Assembly: GCA_039704465.1 (NCBI GenBank)
Contig: JASFAU010000004.1
Coordinates: 682,001-746,000, forward strand
Direction of reading: 5' to 3'
Length of the DNA stretch: 64,000 bases
DNA from: Plasmodiophora brassicae
Taxonomy: Eukaryota; Endomyxa; Phytomyxea; Plasmodiophorida; Plasmodiophoridae
Below, piece after piece: positions 21,292 to 35,400 of the stretch (position 1 is its first letter; each line of letters starts with the position of its first letter). Made by a program: the position numbers and the translations under genes. The notes beneath the pieces are model-generated. The model was not told the origin of the DNA and did not search any database. It worked only from the letters and a program-made list of their open reading frames with translations.

Positions 21292-22347
21292 ATGCTCTTC
21301 ACCTGCCAGGCCTTGACCTGGTGTGCTCTGGCGGTCGGCGTACTGGCTCGGGACCCGTATCGTCTAGCAGGCATCGTCGCTGGGCCGGGCACGATTGCGA
21401 CCGGTTTCGTTCGCGTTCGGGATACCGAGGTCGACAAGGGCACTCAGATCCCGGTCTCAGTCGTCCACGGCGCTCATCACGGGCCGACTCTTCTTCTGAT
21501 CGCTGGGATCCACGGCTCCGAATATAACCCAATCGTCGCTCTCCAGCGCCTGCCGTCCGTTCTCGACCCAAAACACCTTTCCGGCACCGTTGTCGTGGTA
21601 CACATTGCCAACCCTCCCGCCTTCTTCGGCCGTACGATCTACACATCGCCGCAAGACAGCAAGAACCTGAACCGCCTCTTTCCTGGCAAGTCTAACGGCA
21701 CCGTCAGCGATCGAATTGCTCACGTTCTCAGCGAGCAGTTCATTGCCAGAGCCCATGCTGTCATCGACCTACATTGTGGCGATGCCAACGAAGATATGCT
21801 GCCATGGGCTGGATACTATGCCGGCATTGGGGGCCATGACCTCGTTAGCCAATCGCGGGCGCTGGTCGAAGCGTTTGGCGTCTCGCCCATCGTTCAGTTC
21901 CCATTTCATCCCACATCCGTTTCAGAAACGATATATACAGGGCCGACGGCGCTCACGCTGGGCATTCCATCCTTTGACGTTGAAGTCGGCCGGCTTGGAC
22001 AGGTGGAAGGTGACCTCGTCGAGACGATTGTGGACGGTTTGAAGAACGTCATGAGGTACATGGGAATCCTACCTGAACAGCCTCTGCCCATTCGTACGCC
22101 TTGGTACGTTGCGAAGCGTGATTTCTACGTATCGCACTACTCTGGATTCTTCTACAACAAAGTCAAGGCCGGCGATCATGTCAAGGAGGGCCAGACGATC
22201 GGCCACACCACCGATGTGTTTGGCGAACCGCTGCAACATGTGACAGCGACGAATCCGGGAATCGTGCTGCTCGTCGTCGCTCGTCCAGCAACCAATGCGA
22301 ACGAGTCTGTCGCCGTTGTTGCTGTCCGTTCCGACCCTGGTTTCTGA
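21292..22347 (+). CDS. Secreted succinylglutamate desuccinylase/aspartoacylase-family protein
   Basis: Intronless M14-like zinc hydrolase of the AstE/AspA group. The frame is open upstream, but the first ATG (21292) starts MLFTCQALTWCALAVGVLA, a signal peptide. Zinc-site motifs are visible: GIHGSEYNP (His and Glu ligands) and IDLHCGDAN (third ligand). A C-terminal beta-rich part follows (GFFYNKVKAGDHVKEGQ). Related enzymes deacylate N-acyl amino acids; many in this branch are bacterial proteins of unknown substrate. Lack of introns in an intron-rich neighbourhood, plus the family's mainly bacterial spread, hints at lateral origin. That is inference. Confidence 0.85.
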   Translation: MLFTCQALTWCALAVGVLARDPYRLAGIVAGPGTIATGFVRVRDTEVDKGTQIPVSVVHGAHHGPTLLLIAGIHGSEYNPIVALQRLPSVLDPKHLSGTVVVVHIANPPAFFGRTIYTSPQDSKNLNRLFPGKSNGTVSDRIAHVLSEQFIARAHAVIDLHCGDANEDMLPWAGYYAGIGGHDLVSQSRALVEAFGVSPIVQFPFHPTSVSETIYTGPTALTLGIPSFDVEVGRLGQVEGDLVETIVDGLKNVMRYMGILPEQPLPIRTPWYVAKRDFYVSHYSGFFYNKVKAGDHVKEGQTIGHTTDVFGEPLQHVTATNPGIVLLVVARPATNANESVAVVAVRSDPGF

Positions 22348-22530
22348 AGTCGACCCTAAAGCGTCGCCCAATTCTGGGTTTGCCCTCCCGTTCAACGGGT
22401 ATACATCTGGCCCCACAAGGTCCTGTAGATGGCTATGACGTTCATTAGCAGTTCCAGGTTTAGTCGACATGCATCATTGGCGTTGTATAGAAGGAATGAG
22501 CTTGCCGATATTCCTGTCCTGTATTTGGCG

Positions 22531-24102
22531 TCACTCGGAATCGCTTACGAGGTCGTGTGCGGTTCTGGCGGGGCGATGTTGAAACTGCTTAGGCCGGTTC
22601 TTCGTCGTCGTGCGCCGCTGGCCGTCGGGACCAACATCAGTAGGACCGACAGGAACTGCTGAGCTTCGCTCATGTCCACTGAGAGGAACTGATGCCCTTT
22701 CGCGTGTGGCAGAGGGCTGTGCAGAACGCATGCAATCCGGTGCCCTCTGCGACTTGTGCGCTTTGGGGCGCAGCGGGAACGCAGGCTGGATTGGGACAGA
22801 TTTGTGGAAGAAGGGTTCGACACGGGGATAAGCCGTCGGTTTCGGTTTGGGCCGAAGACACTGGTAGGCTAAAGCGGCCAGTGCGCTGATCACCGTCACC
22901 AAGAAGATCGATAGCAAGATCAGATAGAGGTTCGCTGAGAGGGTATTAAGCACGCTCGACGAGGGGTTGTCCGCCAATGTCCCGTTCGAAATGGCCCTGG
23001 AACGATCACGTCAGACGGCGGCAGGCATCGGGACACGCCAGCTCACATCGTTGTCTTCATGACCTTGCTGGTTGGACTCCTAACCGGCGTTCTTATTAAT
23101 GTCGGGCGAATGCGAACGGCTTGGCTGACAGTATGCCTCTCCATCGTAGAAGCCGTTCGCTGTCGTGTGGGCAGTAAATTGGTAGTATTCCTGGTTGGAG
23201 TCGTCGTGTGCACGGCGCATGGCAGCAAAGTGTTATTTGGGAGGGAATTAGGGAGCGGCATGCACGTTAAGGTGGGGCTCGTTACGCTGAAGGCACTGTT
23301 AGACGCGTGGCTTGGTATGCAAAATTAGCTGGCGTTACCAACATCGTCGTTAGTGAAGGCGCCGAAGCAAACAAGCCTGGTGGCAGCCACGTCAGGGATG
23401 GGTTGTTGTCGATTGAACTGGTGCCAAGCAATATCCTTAGGCGGGCGTCGACGGTGGGTTAACAGACGTACATTTGCAACAGGTGCGGGACCCCGTTGAA
23501 GTTTCCTAATGCTATGGACGTGATTGCGTTCGACGACAACGATCTAAGCGACAACAACAGGGCCGGTTCAGGGCGACATCGACATATTGCGTCAACCACA
23601 GGAACAGACATGTTCGTCAGGCTACTGAAGTTATTGAACGTGAAGGCCGGAATCGATGTGATTCTGTTCCCTTTTAAGGATCTGATTTGCGACACTGATG
23701 TTACGAAGGTTCCATCTCGCTGCGCTGCCTTGAGCGCTCTTACATTTTCTGAATTCGTCTAAGGCCATCGAACGTATGCGGGGCAATCATCGATACGACG
23801 TTGTTGTCTATGGATCTAGATGAAGAGGTTAGTAAATCGCACTGGTGCTTCCAGGTGTACTTACAAGGTGTTCACTAACGTCAGGTTCTGAAACCACGTT
23901 GAATTAAGCATCGCGATTCGAGTCGTTGAGGGCACCGTTCTATCGTCAAGTCACGCACGACATGAAACGAGTTGCATTGCGATTACATGGTTGTCGGGGA
24001 CTTGCAGAAGGACGGATACCAGGAGCACACGTTTGGGACGGAGGCCATACAGACGGCAACGTTAATGAAAACAGTGACCAGAGGACACGCAATGGGTCCC
24101 AT
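22531..24102 (-). CDS. LRR receptor-like membrane protein
   Basis: Start MGPIACPLVTVFINVAVCMA is a signal peptide, followed by a short Cys-rich cap (exon 23987-24102). Five consecutive 72-75 nt exons each encode one 24-25 residue leucine-rich repeat, for example SLKGNRITSIPAFTFNN and SIDNNPSLTWLPPGLF. All are bounded by phase-2 introns of about 47-66 nt. A Thr/Pro/Asn-rich segment follows (about 23050-23290), then a single membrane span (NLYLILLSIFLVTVISALAA) and a basic cytosolic tail ending at TGA 22531. The junction between stalk and membrane exon is not resolved in phase. No kinase domain. Likely a surface LRR receptor-like or adhesion protein; partners unknown. Confidence 0.7.
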
Positions 24103-24497
24103 TGAGGTCACCGCCACGTCTCGACGTCGTTAATCATGCAGTACATCAGGCGTGCAGATCGAGAAGGGTACCATTAGACGATGGAAAACAGGTACCGCAT
24201 CTGGTCGTGTCGGACAGGTTGTCATTGTTTCAGGTACGTCCGGGCCCGACTTTGCAACACCTAGCGTACAAGACGCGGTCTGGGGTTTCGTCGCGCGTGC
24301 CCGACGTGCCGCGTTAAGCAGCCTCCTGCCGAATACAAACGTACAACCATGTGCTAGTCTGCTGGGTGCGGCTTCACGTCCATTAGTGTGGCAACAGTTG
24401 GGCCGGTTCACGGCTGAGTTTGACCGGAGTCTATTCACCGAGTCTCAGACAGATTTCCGCGGCGGGCGTTCAGGACAAGGTCGGACCGCTGGTTGCG

Positions 24498-25172
24498 ATG
24501 AGGGCGACGTCGGCAGTGGGCGTCGTGAGCGCGCTGCTCGCATTCGGCTGGGCAGTCGCGGGCGGCCTATCAGGAAGCGGCACTGGGCAAAGTCTTGAGG
24601 ACCTAAGTGTTGAGGACCTGCTGGACATGGTCGCCGCCATCAGTATAGACGACTTGCTGAGGCTGCGACGAGATGCGAGCAACGGCGGGGAAGATGTACC
24701 AGTACGTACAATGCAGTACCGTGCGCCACTTCCTAATTGCCCCATTTATGAACACGAGTACCAAGAAACAATACCTCAACCCCTGCAGGCATATCGACCC
24801 CGACCTTCTCTCCCACCAAGCGGTCGCATTGACCGTCACGTGGTGGGTTTCAGTGACCAGGAGCCAGACCATGGACTTGAGGAAAAAGCTCCACCTGCCG
24901 AAGCGACAGGGGCGGCCTGTGAAAGCGCTTATGCGCAGGGATCGCCTATTGCCGACTCCACGAACTGTGATAAGCGCGACGACCAATCGACGGGCTACCG
25001 TACTAATGGTCGTCGCAAGAGACGCCGGCTGTCGGAACGGCCGATGGAGGCTAAGGTGAACTGTATCTGCAAGAGTCCACACGGTAATTGCAACCTAACG
25101 CAGTGTGGCTCCTGTGGCGAATGGTTCCACGACGAGTGCGTCGATGTTCATGTTGATGGATGCCGCGTCTAG
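24498..25172 (+). CDS. PHD-finger-like protein
   Basis: From the ATG at 24498 the frame encodes about 224 residues. There is an Ala/Gly-rich N-terminus, a Leu/Asp-rich segment (LEDLSVEDLLDMVAAISIDDL), a low-complexity middle, a basic patch (GRRKRRRLSERP) and a C-terminal zinc-finger start, NCICKSPHGN...CGSCGEWFHDECVDV. This matches the first part of a PHD finger, a reader of histone tails. The last Cys pair of the finger is missing before the stop, so a further exon may exist beyond 25172. Exon structure is uncertain. It faces the MYST acetyltransferase gene tail to tail. Confidence 0.5.
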   Translation: MRATSAVGVVSALLAFGWAVAGGLSGSGTGQSLEDLSVEDLLDMVAAISIDDLLRLRRDASNGGEDVPVRTMQYRAPLPNCPIYEHEYQETIPQPLQAYRPRPSLPPSGRIDRHVVGFSDQEPDHGLEEKAPPAEATGAACESAYAQGSPIADSTNCDKRDDQSTGYRTNGRRKRRRLSERPMEAKVNCICKSPHGNCNLTQCGSCGEWFHDECVDVHVDGCRV

Positions 25173-25450
25173 CTGTCTGTGCAGCAGCGTCAATCATCTT
25201 CGTCTGTAACGTTCGTTTGGTGAATAAGCTTGGCATTGCCGTCGAACTTGGCTCGTTACGGTTGACCTGGGAGGACGACATACGCGACAAATGAGTCATA
25301 CTCACCAGTACGATGAAGATCTACAGCGCCAAAGTGTCATCTGCTGGCTAGAAAACGTGCAGTGACAGGTTCGAGGCGTGTCGGCGTGTGCGTCACCATG
25401 AACAGGCGATAGTTGATTGTTCGTGGTGCTACGTAGGATGTGTCATCATT

Positions 25451-27397
<1,947 letters not shown>

Positions 27398-27903
27398 CGA
27401 CGACCACCAGCCACGGACTTATCGCACGGCACCCGCACCGAACAACGTGATGCCTTCGAGTCTCGGTGTAGAGTTATTCAGGTCGGCGATCTGTACAGAA
27501 GTTCGCGCTCGGCGATGGACAATTCACGTCTACAGCCACAGCAACGGAGCTGTAGCGTGATTATTACATCTTGACCAGTACCATATTGCTGCTCGCGGAC
27601 AGATCCTGCACTATGTAGGCTGGCCACGTTCAAAGGGTTACAATAACGTGGCGATGCAGTTGTGTGACAATTGCCTGCGTGGCAGTTGTCGTAAAGCCCA
27701 CACGCCGAACTGCAGGGAAAGAGCGGCTCCAGGGAACCGTTCCACAACAGTGGTGCAGAACCTGGAGTTCTGGATCCCCCAGCCGGAGTCCAGCCACCGC
27801 GGTGCAATTGCAGGCGAGGGGACGCGGGCCGGGCGGGAATCCGTGCGGAGTGCGGAGTCTGCGGACACACGGCGAAGTCCGCGACCATCTCTGCAGGAGC
27901 GGA
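27398..27903. other. Divergent promoter region, MYST and DDX49
   Basis: 506 bp with no gene seen. Near 27840 it carries GCGGAGTCTGCGGA, a relative of the 13-mer before cyclophilin and RPS3. Confidence 0.4.
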
Positions 27904-29645
27904 ATGTCGACCTTCCAGGTAGTGAGGGATCTCTCCCTCTGTCGGGCCAGCAATGTTGTCTTACGTTACATCCAGGAACTTGGGCTATGCTCAGCGTTAG
28001 TGGAATCGGCTGCCATGATGGGGATTCACAAGCCCACTGATATTCAACGACGCTGCATTCCAGCGATCTTGAATGGTACGCCTCCTCTTGTCAAAGTGGA
28101 TGACTGTACAGCGCCTTAATGGTTGGTCGTTGTACAGGTAAGGACATCATCGGGCGTGCTGAAACCGGTAGTGGAAAGACGGCTGCTTTCGCGTTTCCAA
28201 TCCTAGAGCTGTTGTCCCGCGACCCGTTTGGGATTTTCGCCATCGTCCTCACGCCAGCTCGCGAATTGGCCATACAGATTGCGGAACAGTTCACTTCTAT
28301 TGGTATGATCCACGTCAGGTAGTAAACAGGTCTTGTTAATCTGTGATTCGGCAGGGACGTTCTGTAACTTGAAGTGCTCGGTCGTTATTGGCGGCATGTT
28401 TCAGGTTTGCCCGCGACCGTCCAGTGCCCAACACAAGTCTGATTGACGTCTCAGATCCCACAAGCCGTTGAGTTGACATCACGCCCTCACGTTATAATCG
28501 CGACTCCTGGTAGATTGGCAGATCACTTCAGAAGTTGTCCCAATGACCTGTATCTTTCCAATCTTCAGGTTGTTTGCATCCGTCAGCATTGTTGCACAGT
28601 TCAGTTCATCTAACTCCAGACGTAGTTCCTAGTCCTTGATGAGGCCGATCGCCTCTTGGAGCCCCGATTTTCCGATGACATCGACGTCATCCTATCGGTT
28701 AGCCGTTCTGTTCGTTTCGTTTCACGGTGCTTACATTTCGTGTCAGAAACTGCCTGCTAAACGGCAAACGCTTTTATTCTCGGCGACGATAACGCAGCAC
28801 GTGCGAGAGTTCTGTCCGAACGCTGCATCATTCACCTTCGAGAGTGCTTCTAAATCCGAGTTTTCTACATGCTCCAACTTGACCCAGCAGTACGTCTTCT
28901 TTCCACAGATCCTCAAACCGTGTGTCCTTGTCAAGCTCCTGGAAGAAAAGTCTTCCGTCCCGAACCATTTGTCAATCGTGTTCGTCTCAACGTGCAAGAC
29001 AGCTGAGATCCTATCCGAAATGCTGACGTTAATGGAACTCTCCTGCGTCGGGCTTCACTCGAACCTTTCGCAGCGACGAAGGTCAGGACCGTGCTGCGTT
29101 GTGCAGGCCTTGCATTAACTGATTCTGAACAGGCTGGCATCGCTTGGCAAATTTCGAAGTGGTCGTGCGAACATCATGATTGCGACGGACGTTGCCAGCA
29201 GAGGTCTGGATATCCAGCACGTGCAACTCGTCGTTAATTATGACCTGCCAAGGTCTAGTATATTACGTTAAAGTGTCCCCAACTGGAATTGCTCATTTGG
29301 AATTATAGGAATCCGGCAGATTACGTGCACAGAGTTGGGCGAACAGCGCGTGCTGGCCAATCAGGAACGGCCATCTCTGTGCTTACGCAATATGACATCC
29401 AGCTGTTCAAGGTAGGGATGCGCGCGGGCGCTCTTCCCCAGACGAAGAATGATAAATGGCTGGGTGTACAGGTCATCGAGAAGCACATCGGACTGACGCT
29501 ATCTGAACACGAACTAAATGGCGACGAGGTTGCATCTCAGTTCAAGGTTGTCAACTCCAAACTTCGAATGGCCCGACTGCGCCTGGACGAGTATGCGATG
29601 AAGATGCGCAAGGCTGGCAAGTCGAGGAAGAAGATAGCTGGCTGA
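27904..29645 (+). CDS. DDX49: DEAD-box RNA helicase DDX49/Dbp8
   Basis: Nucleolar helicase for small-subunit rRNA maturation. Start MSTFQ, then splicing to [16 protein letters not shown]. Motifs in order: Q motif ([14 protein letters not shown]), I (AETGSGKT), Ia (PARELA), the GG and TPGR region, II ([10 protein letters not shown]), III (LLFSATIT), the Dbp8-typical [16 protein letters not shown] region, V ([15 protein letters not shown]) and VI ([10 protein letters not shown]). The C-terminus [14 protein letters not shown]...[10 protein letters not shown] fits the family. Introns are 50-80 nt. Convergent with DRC4, stops 60 bp apart. Confidence 0.93.
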
Positions 29646-29705
29646 TAAACGTATTGCATCTTCGTGCCGTGGCAAGCCGTTGACAAAGACGGAGGGTACG
29701 CCGGT

Positions 29706-31434
29706 TTATATTTGTTGAGGTTGAAAGCCGATTTCTGCGGGGTGCACCTGGTACTGGCGCATCCGGTTATTGTACGCCTCGATGACGTTGTAGTACATCT
29801 AAGCAGCAATACTCAGACAAGGGCGATCCATATCCTCAATGTACGTCGGACGAACCCGTCTGACATCGGACAGCCGGTCCTGCATGTCCTTGATGGTGTC
29901 GTTCTTCTGCTGCAGAACGTCTTCCAGACGTTGAGTCGGCTCTCCCAGCAATTCCGGTTGCAGATTTGTCGATATGAGCACCTGAAATTACTGCCATCAG
30001 GCACCTGCAGGAAGAACGCTGCCACGTATCCGACCTGGTGCAAGGCGGTCTCCTTCTTTTCGAGGTCAGCCTGTAGGACGTCCAGTTTGGTCTCCATGAC
30101 CAGCGCTTTGAACGAGGCACGCTTCTCCACTTCCAGCAGGTTGTAGTCCAATTTCCGTTGCAGGATGTCACGTTCCTCCTTGGCCTGCTCCTCCTTCTGC
30201 AGCAACACCTTCGCAACGAGATCAGACCTGTCGCTATTTACACACTTCTGTGGAACCAGCAAAGACCTCGTTCTCCCAGCTGATGTTCTTGAGCTTGTTC
30301 TCCAACGAGAGGATGCGCTCCTTTGTGGCTTGAAGTTGCAGCTGGGGCATACCATCAGAAGTGGCCGAGAAGGCTAGGGTGGCCATCAGAAACCTTATCG
30401 CGTTCGTAGTTGCGAAGCTCAGCGGTTAGGTCCTCGACTTCACGCAGGTGCCGCTTCAGCGGTTCCGACAACTTCTTGTTGATCTGTCGGCGGGATGCGT
30501 TCAGAACCAACGTCGCGCGTCCCGTACCGGCGAATGTACCTGCGCGATTTCGGCCATGGCCTTCTCGTCACTGTGCTCCTTCTTCTTCAGGTCAAGGACC
30601 TCCTCCTTGAGGCTCTTGATGAGGTCCAGGTTGTTGTGCGTGATATCGTGGTAGTAATTCTTGATCTGCTGGAACTCGTCCTTGTGGACGGACATCAGAT
30701 GGGCGATATGCTCCGATTTGCGCCTCTCGATCTTCTTCACGTCCGCCCGGCGATCCTCGCTCTTCTGCTTCCGGATCGCGCCCATGGCATCCTCGAACGA
30801 CAACCGCAGGTCCTCTGCCTTCCTCTGGTACTCCTTGCGCAGGTTCATCACGTTCTTCTCGTGTTCGTGCTTCTGCATGCGCACCAGGTCGTTATGCGAC
30901 AGCTCCATCTCCCGGAGCTTGGCCTTGTCCTCCCAGATCACATCCCTGAGCTCGTTCTCGACCGACCTGTTCTCCGTCTGCAACCGATGCAGCAGGACCT
31001 CATTGTTCGTCCTTGCTTCCGTCAGCCTGCATCGTCAGACGTCAGCGAACATGCGACGTTTCGATACGAGATCGACCCGCAGACTTGGTTTGGTGTTCAT
31101 GCAGGACATGGCAGATCTTCATCTTGTAGACGTTGAGCTCGAAATTGTGCTTCTCGGTGAGGTCGTCCAGGCTCCTCAGCTTGCGTCGTTCGGCGGTGGT
31201 CAGGTCCTCCAGTCGCTTCTTCTCGATGGCCCAGTACGACCTGATCTTCCGCTGCTGCTGTTCGAAGTCGTTCAGGACGCGCTTCTCGGTGCTGAGCTCG
31301 GCTTCCATGATCCGCAGGATCTTCCGATAGTTGTTCGCCTCCTCAGACTGGTCCAGCGACGCCGACCCGGCCGCACCGGCGCCCGGCGCCGCCTCCGTTT
31401 TCGCCTTGCCCTTCGCCTTCGCCGCCTTCGACAT
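29706..31434 (-). CDS. DRC4: Dynein regulatory complex subunit 4 (GAS8/DRC4)
   Basis: Coiled-coil subunit of the nexin-dynein regulatory complex that holds axonemal doublets. ATG at 31434 (MSKAAKAKGKAKTEAA); an upstream GTG in frame is ignored. Exon 1 (31085-31434) ends in VLHEHQTK and splices across a 58-nt intron to LTEARTNNEVLLHRLQ. Family-typical stretches are HKDEFQQIKNYYHDITHNNL and LDLIKSLKEEVLDLKKKE, a mid-region around KNDTIKDMQDRLSD, and the C-terminal MYYNVIEAYNNRMRQY. TAA at 29706. Its presence indicates a motile cilium. Head-to-head with CYB5D1. Confidence 0.92.
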
Positions 31435-31490
31435 GATCCCCCGTCTAATCACGATTCGATCGGGTTCGGGTACCCGTCAGCACATCGCCT
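31435..31490. promoter_or_regulatory. 56-bp bidirectional promoter, DRC4 / CYB5D1
   Basis: Only 56 bp separate the two start codons. Both genes are ciliary, so a shared promoter is likely. No specific site recognised. Confidence 0.55.
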
Positions 31491-32289
31491 ATGGCGTCGC
31501 CGGACGAGTCGCCAGCGACGCGATACTATTCCGAGAGCGAGGTGGCCGCCCACAACGTCTACAACGACGCCTGGGTGTCCCTGTTCGGGAAAGTGCTCGA
31601 CATCACGCCGCTGATCGCTGAGTACCTGGGCACACGCGGTAAGCGGCTGGGAGCCCCGCGCCCGGACGGCCGCCTCGAACCAATGACAGATGGTGCAGAT
31701 TCGATCCTGACGGTGCCGCTGGTCCGGTTCGCCGGCCAGGACATCACGCACTGGTTCGACCCGAAGTCGTCGCAGGTCAGGACGCACGTCGATCCGGTCA
31801 GCAACCTGACCATGCCGTACACGCCGCACGGCCGGTTCATACACGTGCCGCCCAACGAGCCGTCGTCCCGCTGGAGCACGAACATCGCAGTGCCCTGGTG
31901 GCAGGACGAGCAGTACATCGTCGGCAACCTGACGAAGAAGAGCAGGAGCCTGCGCGTGGTGAACACGCTGACACACCAGACGCACGTGTTCGAGGTCTGC
32001 AGCGAGGAGACCATCAAGGACATCCAACGACGGTACGTCCTGTTCAACGAGCACGCCGGGTCCTACACCTGGAAGTGCCTCGGGCGCGTCCTCGGTCGGT
32101 AACCCAACGTCCTTGGTCCACGGACGCGCCTGCCCTGACCGATGTCGACCGCGCGCAGACCTGCACAAAACCCTGGAGGAGAACGGGATCGCCGACGAAT
32201 CCGAGGAGATGGCGTCACTGGGCATCAACGAGCAGCAACACCTGCCCAGCCTGCAGCTGTACTACAACGACGACCTAAGCGTGGCGTAA
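31491..32289 (+). CDS. CYB5D1: Cytochrome b5 domain-containing protein 1 (CYB5D1-like)
   Basis: Two exons, 31491-32094 and 32159-32289, with a 64-nt intron (CTGAC branch). The join reads GRVLDLHKTLEENGIADE in phase. The cytochrome b5-like fold starts YYSESEVAAHNVYNDAWVSL and includes VLDITPLIAEYLG. The region with PYTPHGRFIHVPP and the ubiquitin-like C-terminal half ending LQLYYNDDLSVA match the CYB5D1 family. CYB5D1 proteins are axonemal and linked to redox or calcium control of beating in other species. About 244 residues. Confidence 0.9.
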
Positions 32290-32426
32290 GAACGCAACAT
32301 AAAGTCACTGTCGCTCCCATTGTTGTGGTTGTTGGGTCGTGGTCGCGGGGGACGGGGAGAGAGGGGAGGACGTCCTGTGATCATGGCATGGTACTGCAGC
32401 ACCAGTCACAGATTAAGGCAGCGGCG

Positions 32427-35400
32427 ATGACGACGCCGGGGCCGCTGCTGTCGCTGCGCCATGTGTTCGGCCTGGCGTCCGACGCGTCGTCGAACATGCA
32501 CTACCTGGACGAGTCCGTGTTCCTGTACCCGGCCGGCGGCCAGGTCGTCGTCTACAATGCCGAATCGCGGTCGCAGCGCTTCATCCACACGCCCGAGGCC
32601 GCCTCGGCCATGGCGGTCGCGTCGGGCGAGAACGGCATCAGCGCGCTGGCGGTGTCCCCGAAGGACCACAAGTTCGTCGCCGTCGCCGAGCGCGGCGAGC
32701 ACGCCACCGTCTCCGTCTACAACGTGCACACGCTGAAGAAGGTCAGGACGTCACTGTCCAGCAGCGACTGCGCGTCGAAACAGTTCGTCTACGTGGCGTT
32801 CTCCTCCGATCAGCGCTTCCTGCTGACACAGGGCGGCGCCCCGGATTATACGCTGGTGAATTGGCTGTGGGAGAAGGCGCGCCCGCTGCAGATGGCCAAG
32901 CTGGCGACCGGTGTGAACGTCCGGATCACGGTCGCCATGTTCCAGCCGTCCGACCCGTCGACGGTCGTCGTGGCGGGGACCAACCTGGTCAAGGTCCTGC
33001 ACTGCGAGCAGAACGAGTTCAAGCAGACGCCGGTGGTGCTGAAGGCGAAGAAGGACGCGATCGAGTTCCAGTGCATGACGTGGGACGGCGACCGGTGCCT
33101 GATCGGGGCGGACAACGGCGAGGTCTATGTCGTCGAAGGCGTCGAGCACCGGCGAACGTACTGCACGCCCAAGGAGGCCAACTCGATCCACGCCATTGCC
33201 ATGTACGCCAAAGGGTTCGTCGTCGGGTGCGACGACGGCCTCGTGCACTTCTTCGAACGGATCGACGACAAGAGCGGGCACGCCGCCGACACCAGCGACG
33301 CGACCGCCAGCGAACGCGAATGGTACCGCCCGTTGAAGACGTTCCGGATCGCGAGCAGTGTGTCGCGCGTGATCGCCATCGACGTGTCGCCATCGGGCGA
33401 GACGATGGTCTGCACGTTGGACAACGCGCAGGCGTACATCATGAACCTGTCGCAAGTCGACATCCTGAAGACGGACGACGTCACGTTCGAGCTGTTGGCC
33501 AACGAGTTCCATTCCGGGGCCATCACGGGCCTTGACATTTGCACAAGGAAGCCATTGATAGCCACCAGCTCGTTCGACGGCACGATCCGTATCTGGAATT
33601 ACGAAGACAATACGGGCGTGGTGTCGAAGAACTTCGAGGAGCCACCGTTAAGCATTGCGTTCCACCCGAGCGGCCTTCAGGTCGTCGTCGGGTTCGCCGA
33701 TCGCTTGACGCTGATGAGCGTGCTGATGGACGAGGTGAAACCGTACAAGGACCTGCCGCTGAAGGACTGTCGCGAGTGCGCGTTCTCGAACGGCGGCCAG
33801 TACTTCGCGGTCGTCAGCGGGACGACCATCTCGGTGTACCTGACGTACACGGCGGAGAACATCGTGAACCTGCGGGGGCACACCGGGAAGATCAGGTCGA
33901 TTGCATGGAACGCCGACGATACAGGCCTCGTCTCCGGCGGCATGAACGGCACCATCATCGAGTGGGACCTGCGATCCGGCAGCAGGATCCAGGAGTTCGA
34001 ACAGAAGAATTGCACGTTCACTAGCGTCGCTATCACGAACGACAGGCACTTGTACGCCGTCGGCAATGACTCTGTCGTTCGGGAGATTGTCCAGGTGGGT
34101 GCCGAGGGATGTTCCAAATGCGGTGGCTTTTGATGCGATGGCGGTGGCTAGGGTGCCGTGAAGGCCGCCATCGACCTGAACATTGTCATGACGCGCGTCG
34201 CTGTGAAATCGAGCGGGACGCCCAGGTTGCTGTTCGTGGGCGCGTCCACTGGCGCCGTGCGAGTCTTCAAGCTGCCGCTGACGAACACGTTCCAGAGTTT
34301 CAGCATCCACAGCGGTACCTGCGTAGGTTGCAATGCAGCACCCATGTCGTGACGTCGGCGCAGGTGCCATCACGTCGCTGAAAATGTCGCCGGACGAGAC
34401 GACGTTGTTCGCTGCCGGTGAAGATGGCACCGTCAGCGTCATTGAGATACGCGACGGACGTGATGGCCTGACGCTGAAGCGCGACAAACGGGAGTTACCT
34501 TGGGCCGAAGAGGTATTCCCGCGTTAAACGCCGTTGTCAAAAACAAGGGGGCTAACCGCAGACCAGGTGCTTGTCAGCAAGGTGGACCTGGAGGAGCGCA
34601 TGGCGATGATGAAGGAGCTGGCGGAGAAGGTCGACGAGCTGACGTTGCATAACGAGTACCAGACGCGGCTGAAGGAGATGAACTATCAAGAGCAAATCCG
34701 GGCGCTGAACGAGAAGTACAACAATGAGCTCAAGGCCGAGAAGCAGAAGCTGCAGATGCTGATGGAAGAGAAGGAGGCGCTCGACACTCGATACCACCAG
34801 AAACTGGCAGATCTACGGGCGCGAGACGAGACGGCGGTGAAGGAGCTCGGCGTCATGCAGGAGAAACGCATCCGGGCCGAGAAGGAGCGATATCGCGAGC
34901 TCCAGGCGATGTTCACTGGGCAGCAGCAACGTCGCGAGAAGGAGCTGGCGGACAGGCAGAAGGCGTTCGCGTTGGAGTTGCAGGAGCTCGAGGACGATTA
35001 CCAGGCGCAGATCGAGGCGGTGCGTGTCAACGCGCAGAAGATCGAGAAGGAGAAGCTGGCAATCATTGAGGAGTTCGAGGAGACGAAGGGCATCGTCGAG
35101 AAGGACGCCGATCAGGAGATCGACGAGCTGAAGGATTCGTACGACGCGAAGCTGGCGGCGGAGAAGAAGATGACGTTGTCGCTGGCGGGGAACAACGGCG
35201 TCCTAAAGGCCAAGTTCGCGAAGATGCAGAGCCGGATCAAGAAGCAGAAGGAGCAGATCGAGGCGATGGTCGAGGACGAACGAAAACTGTACGAGGTGAT
35301 CCGGGGCCTGGAGAAAGACATCGAGGGGTACGAGAAGGAGATCAGCGAGCGCGGGTCGACGATCGCTGACAAGGACAAGCGTATCAACGACCTGCGCAAG

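Noticed and set aside
23043..23261. Separate small Thr/Pro-rich gene downstream of the LRR exons
   Set aside because: It follows LRR exon 5 in the same strand and phase and is better read as the stalk of the LRR protein, though its 3' junction is unresolved.
32142..32426. N-terminal extension of CFAP57 from 32142
   Set aside because: It overlaps the last exon of CYB5D1. The family's conserved N-terminus begins at the ATG at 32427.
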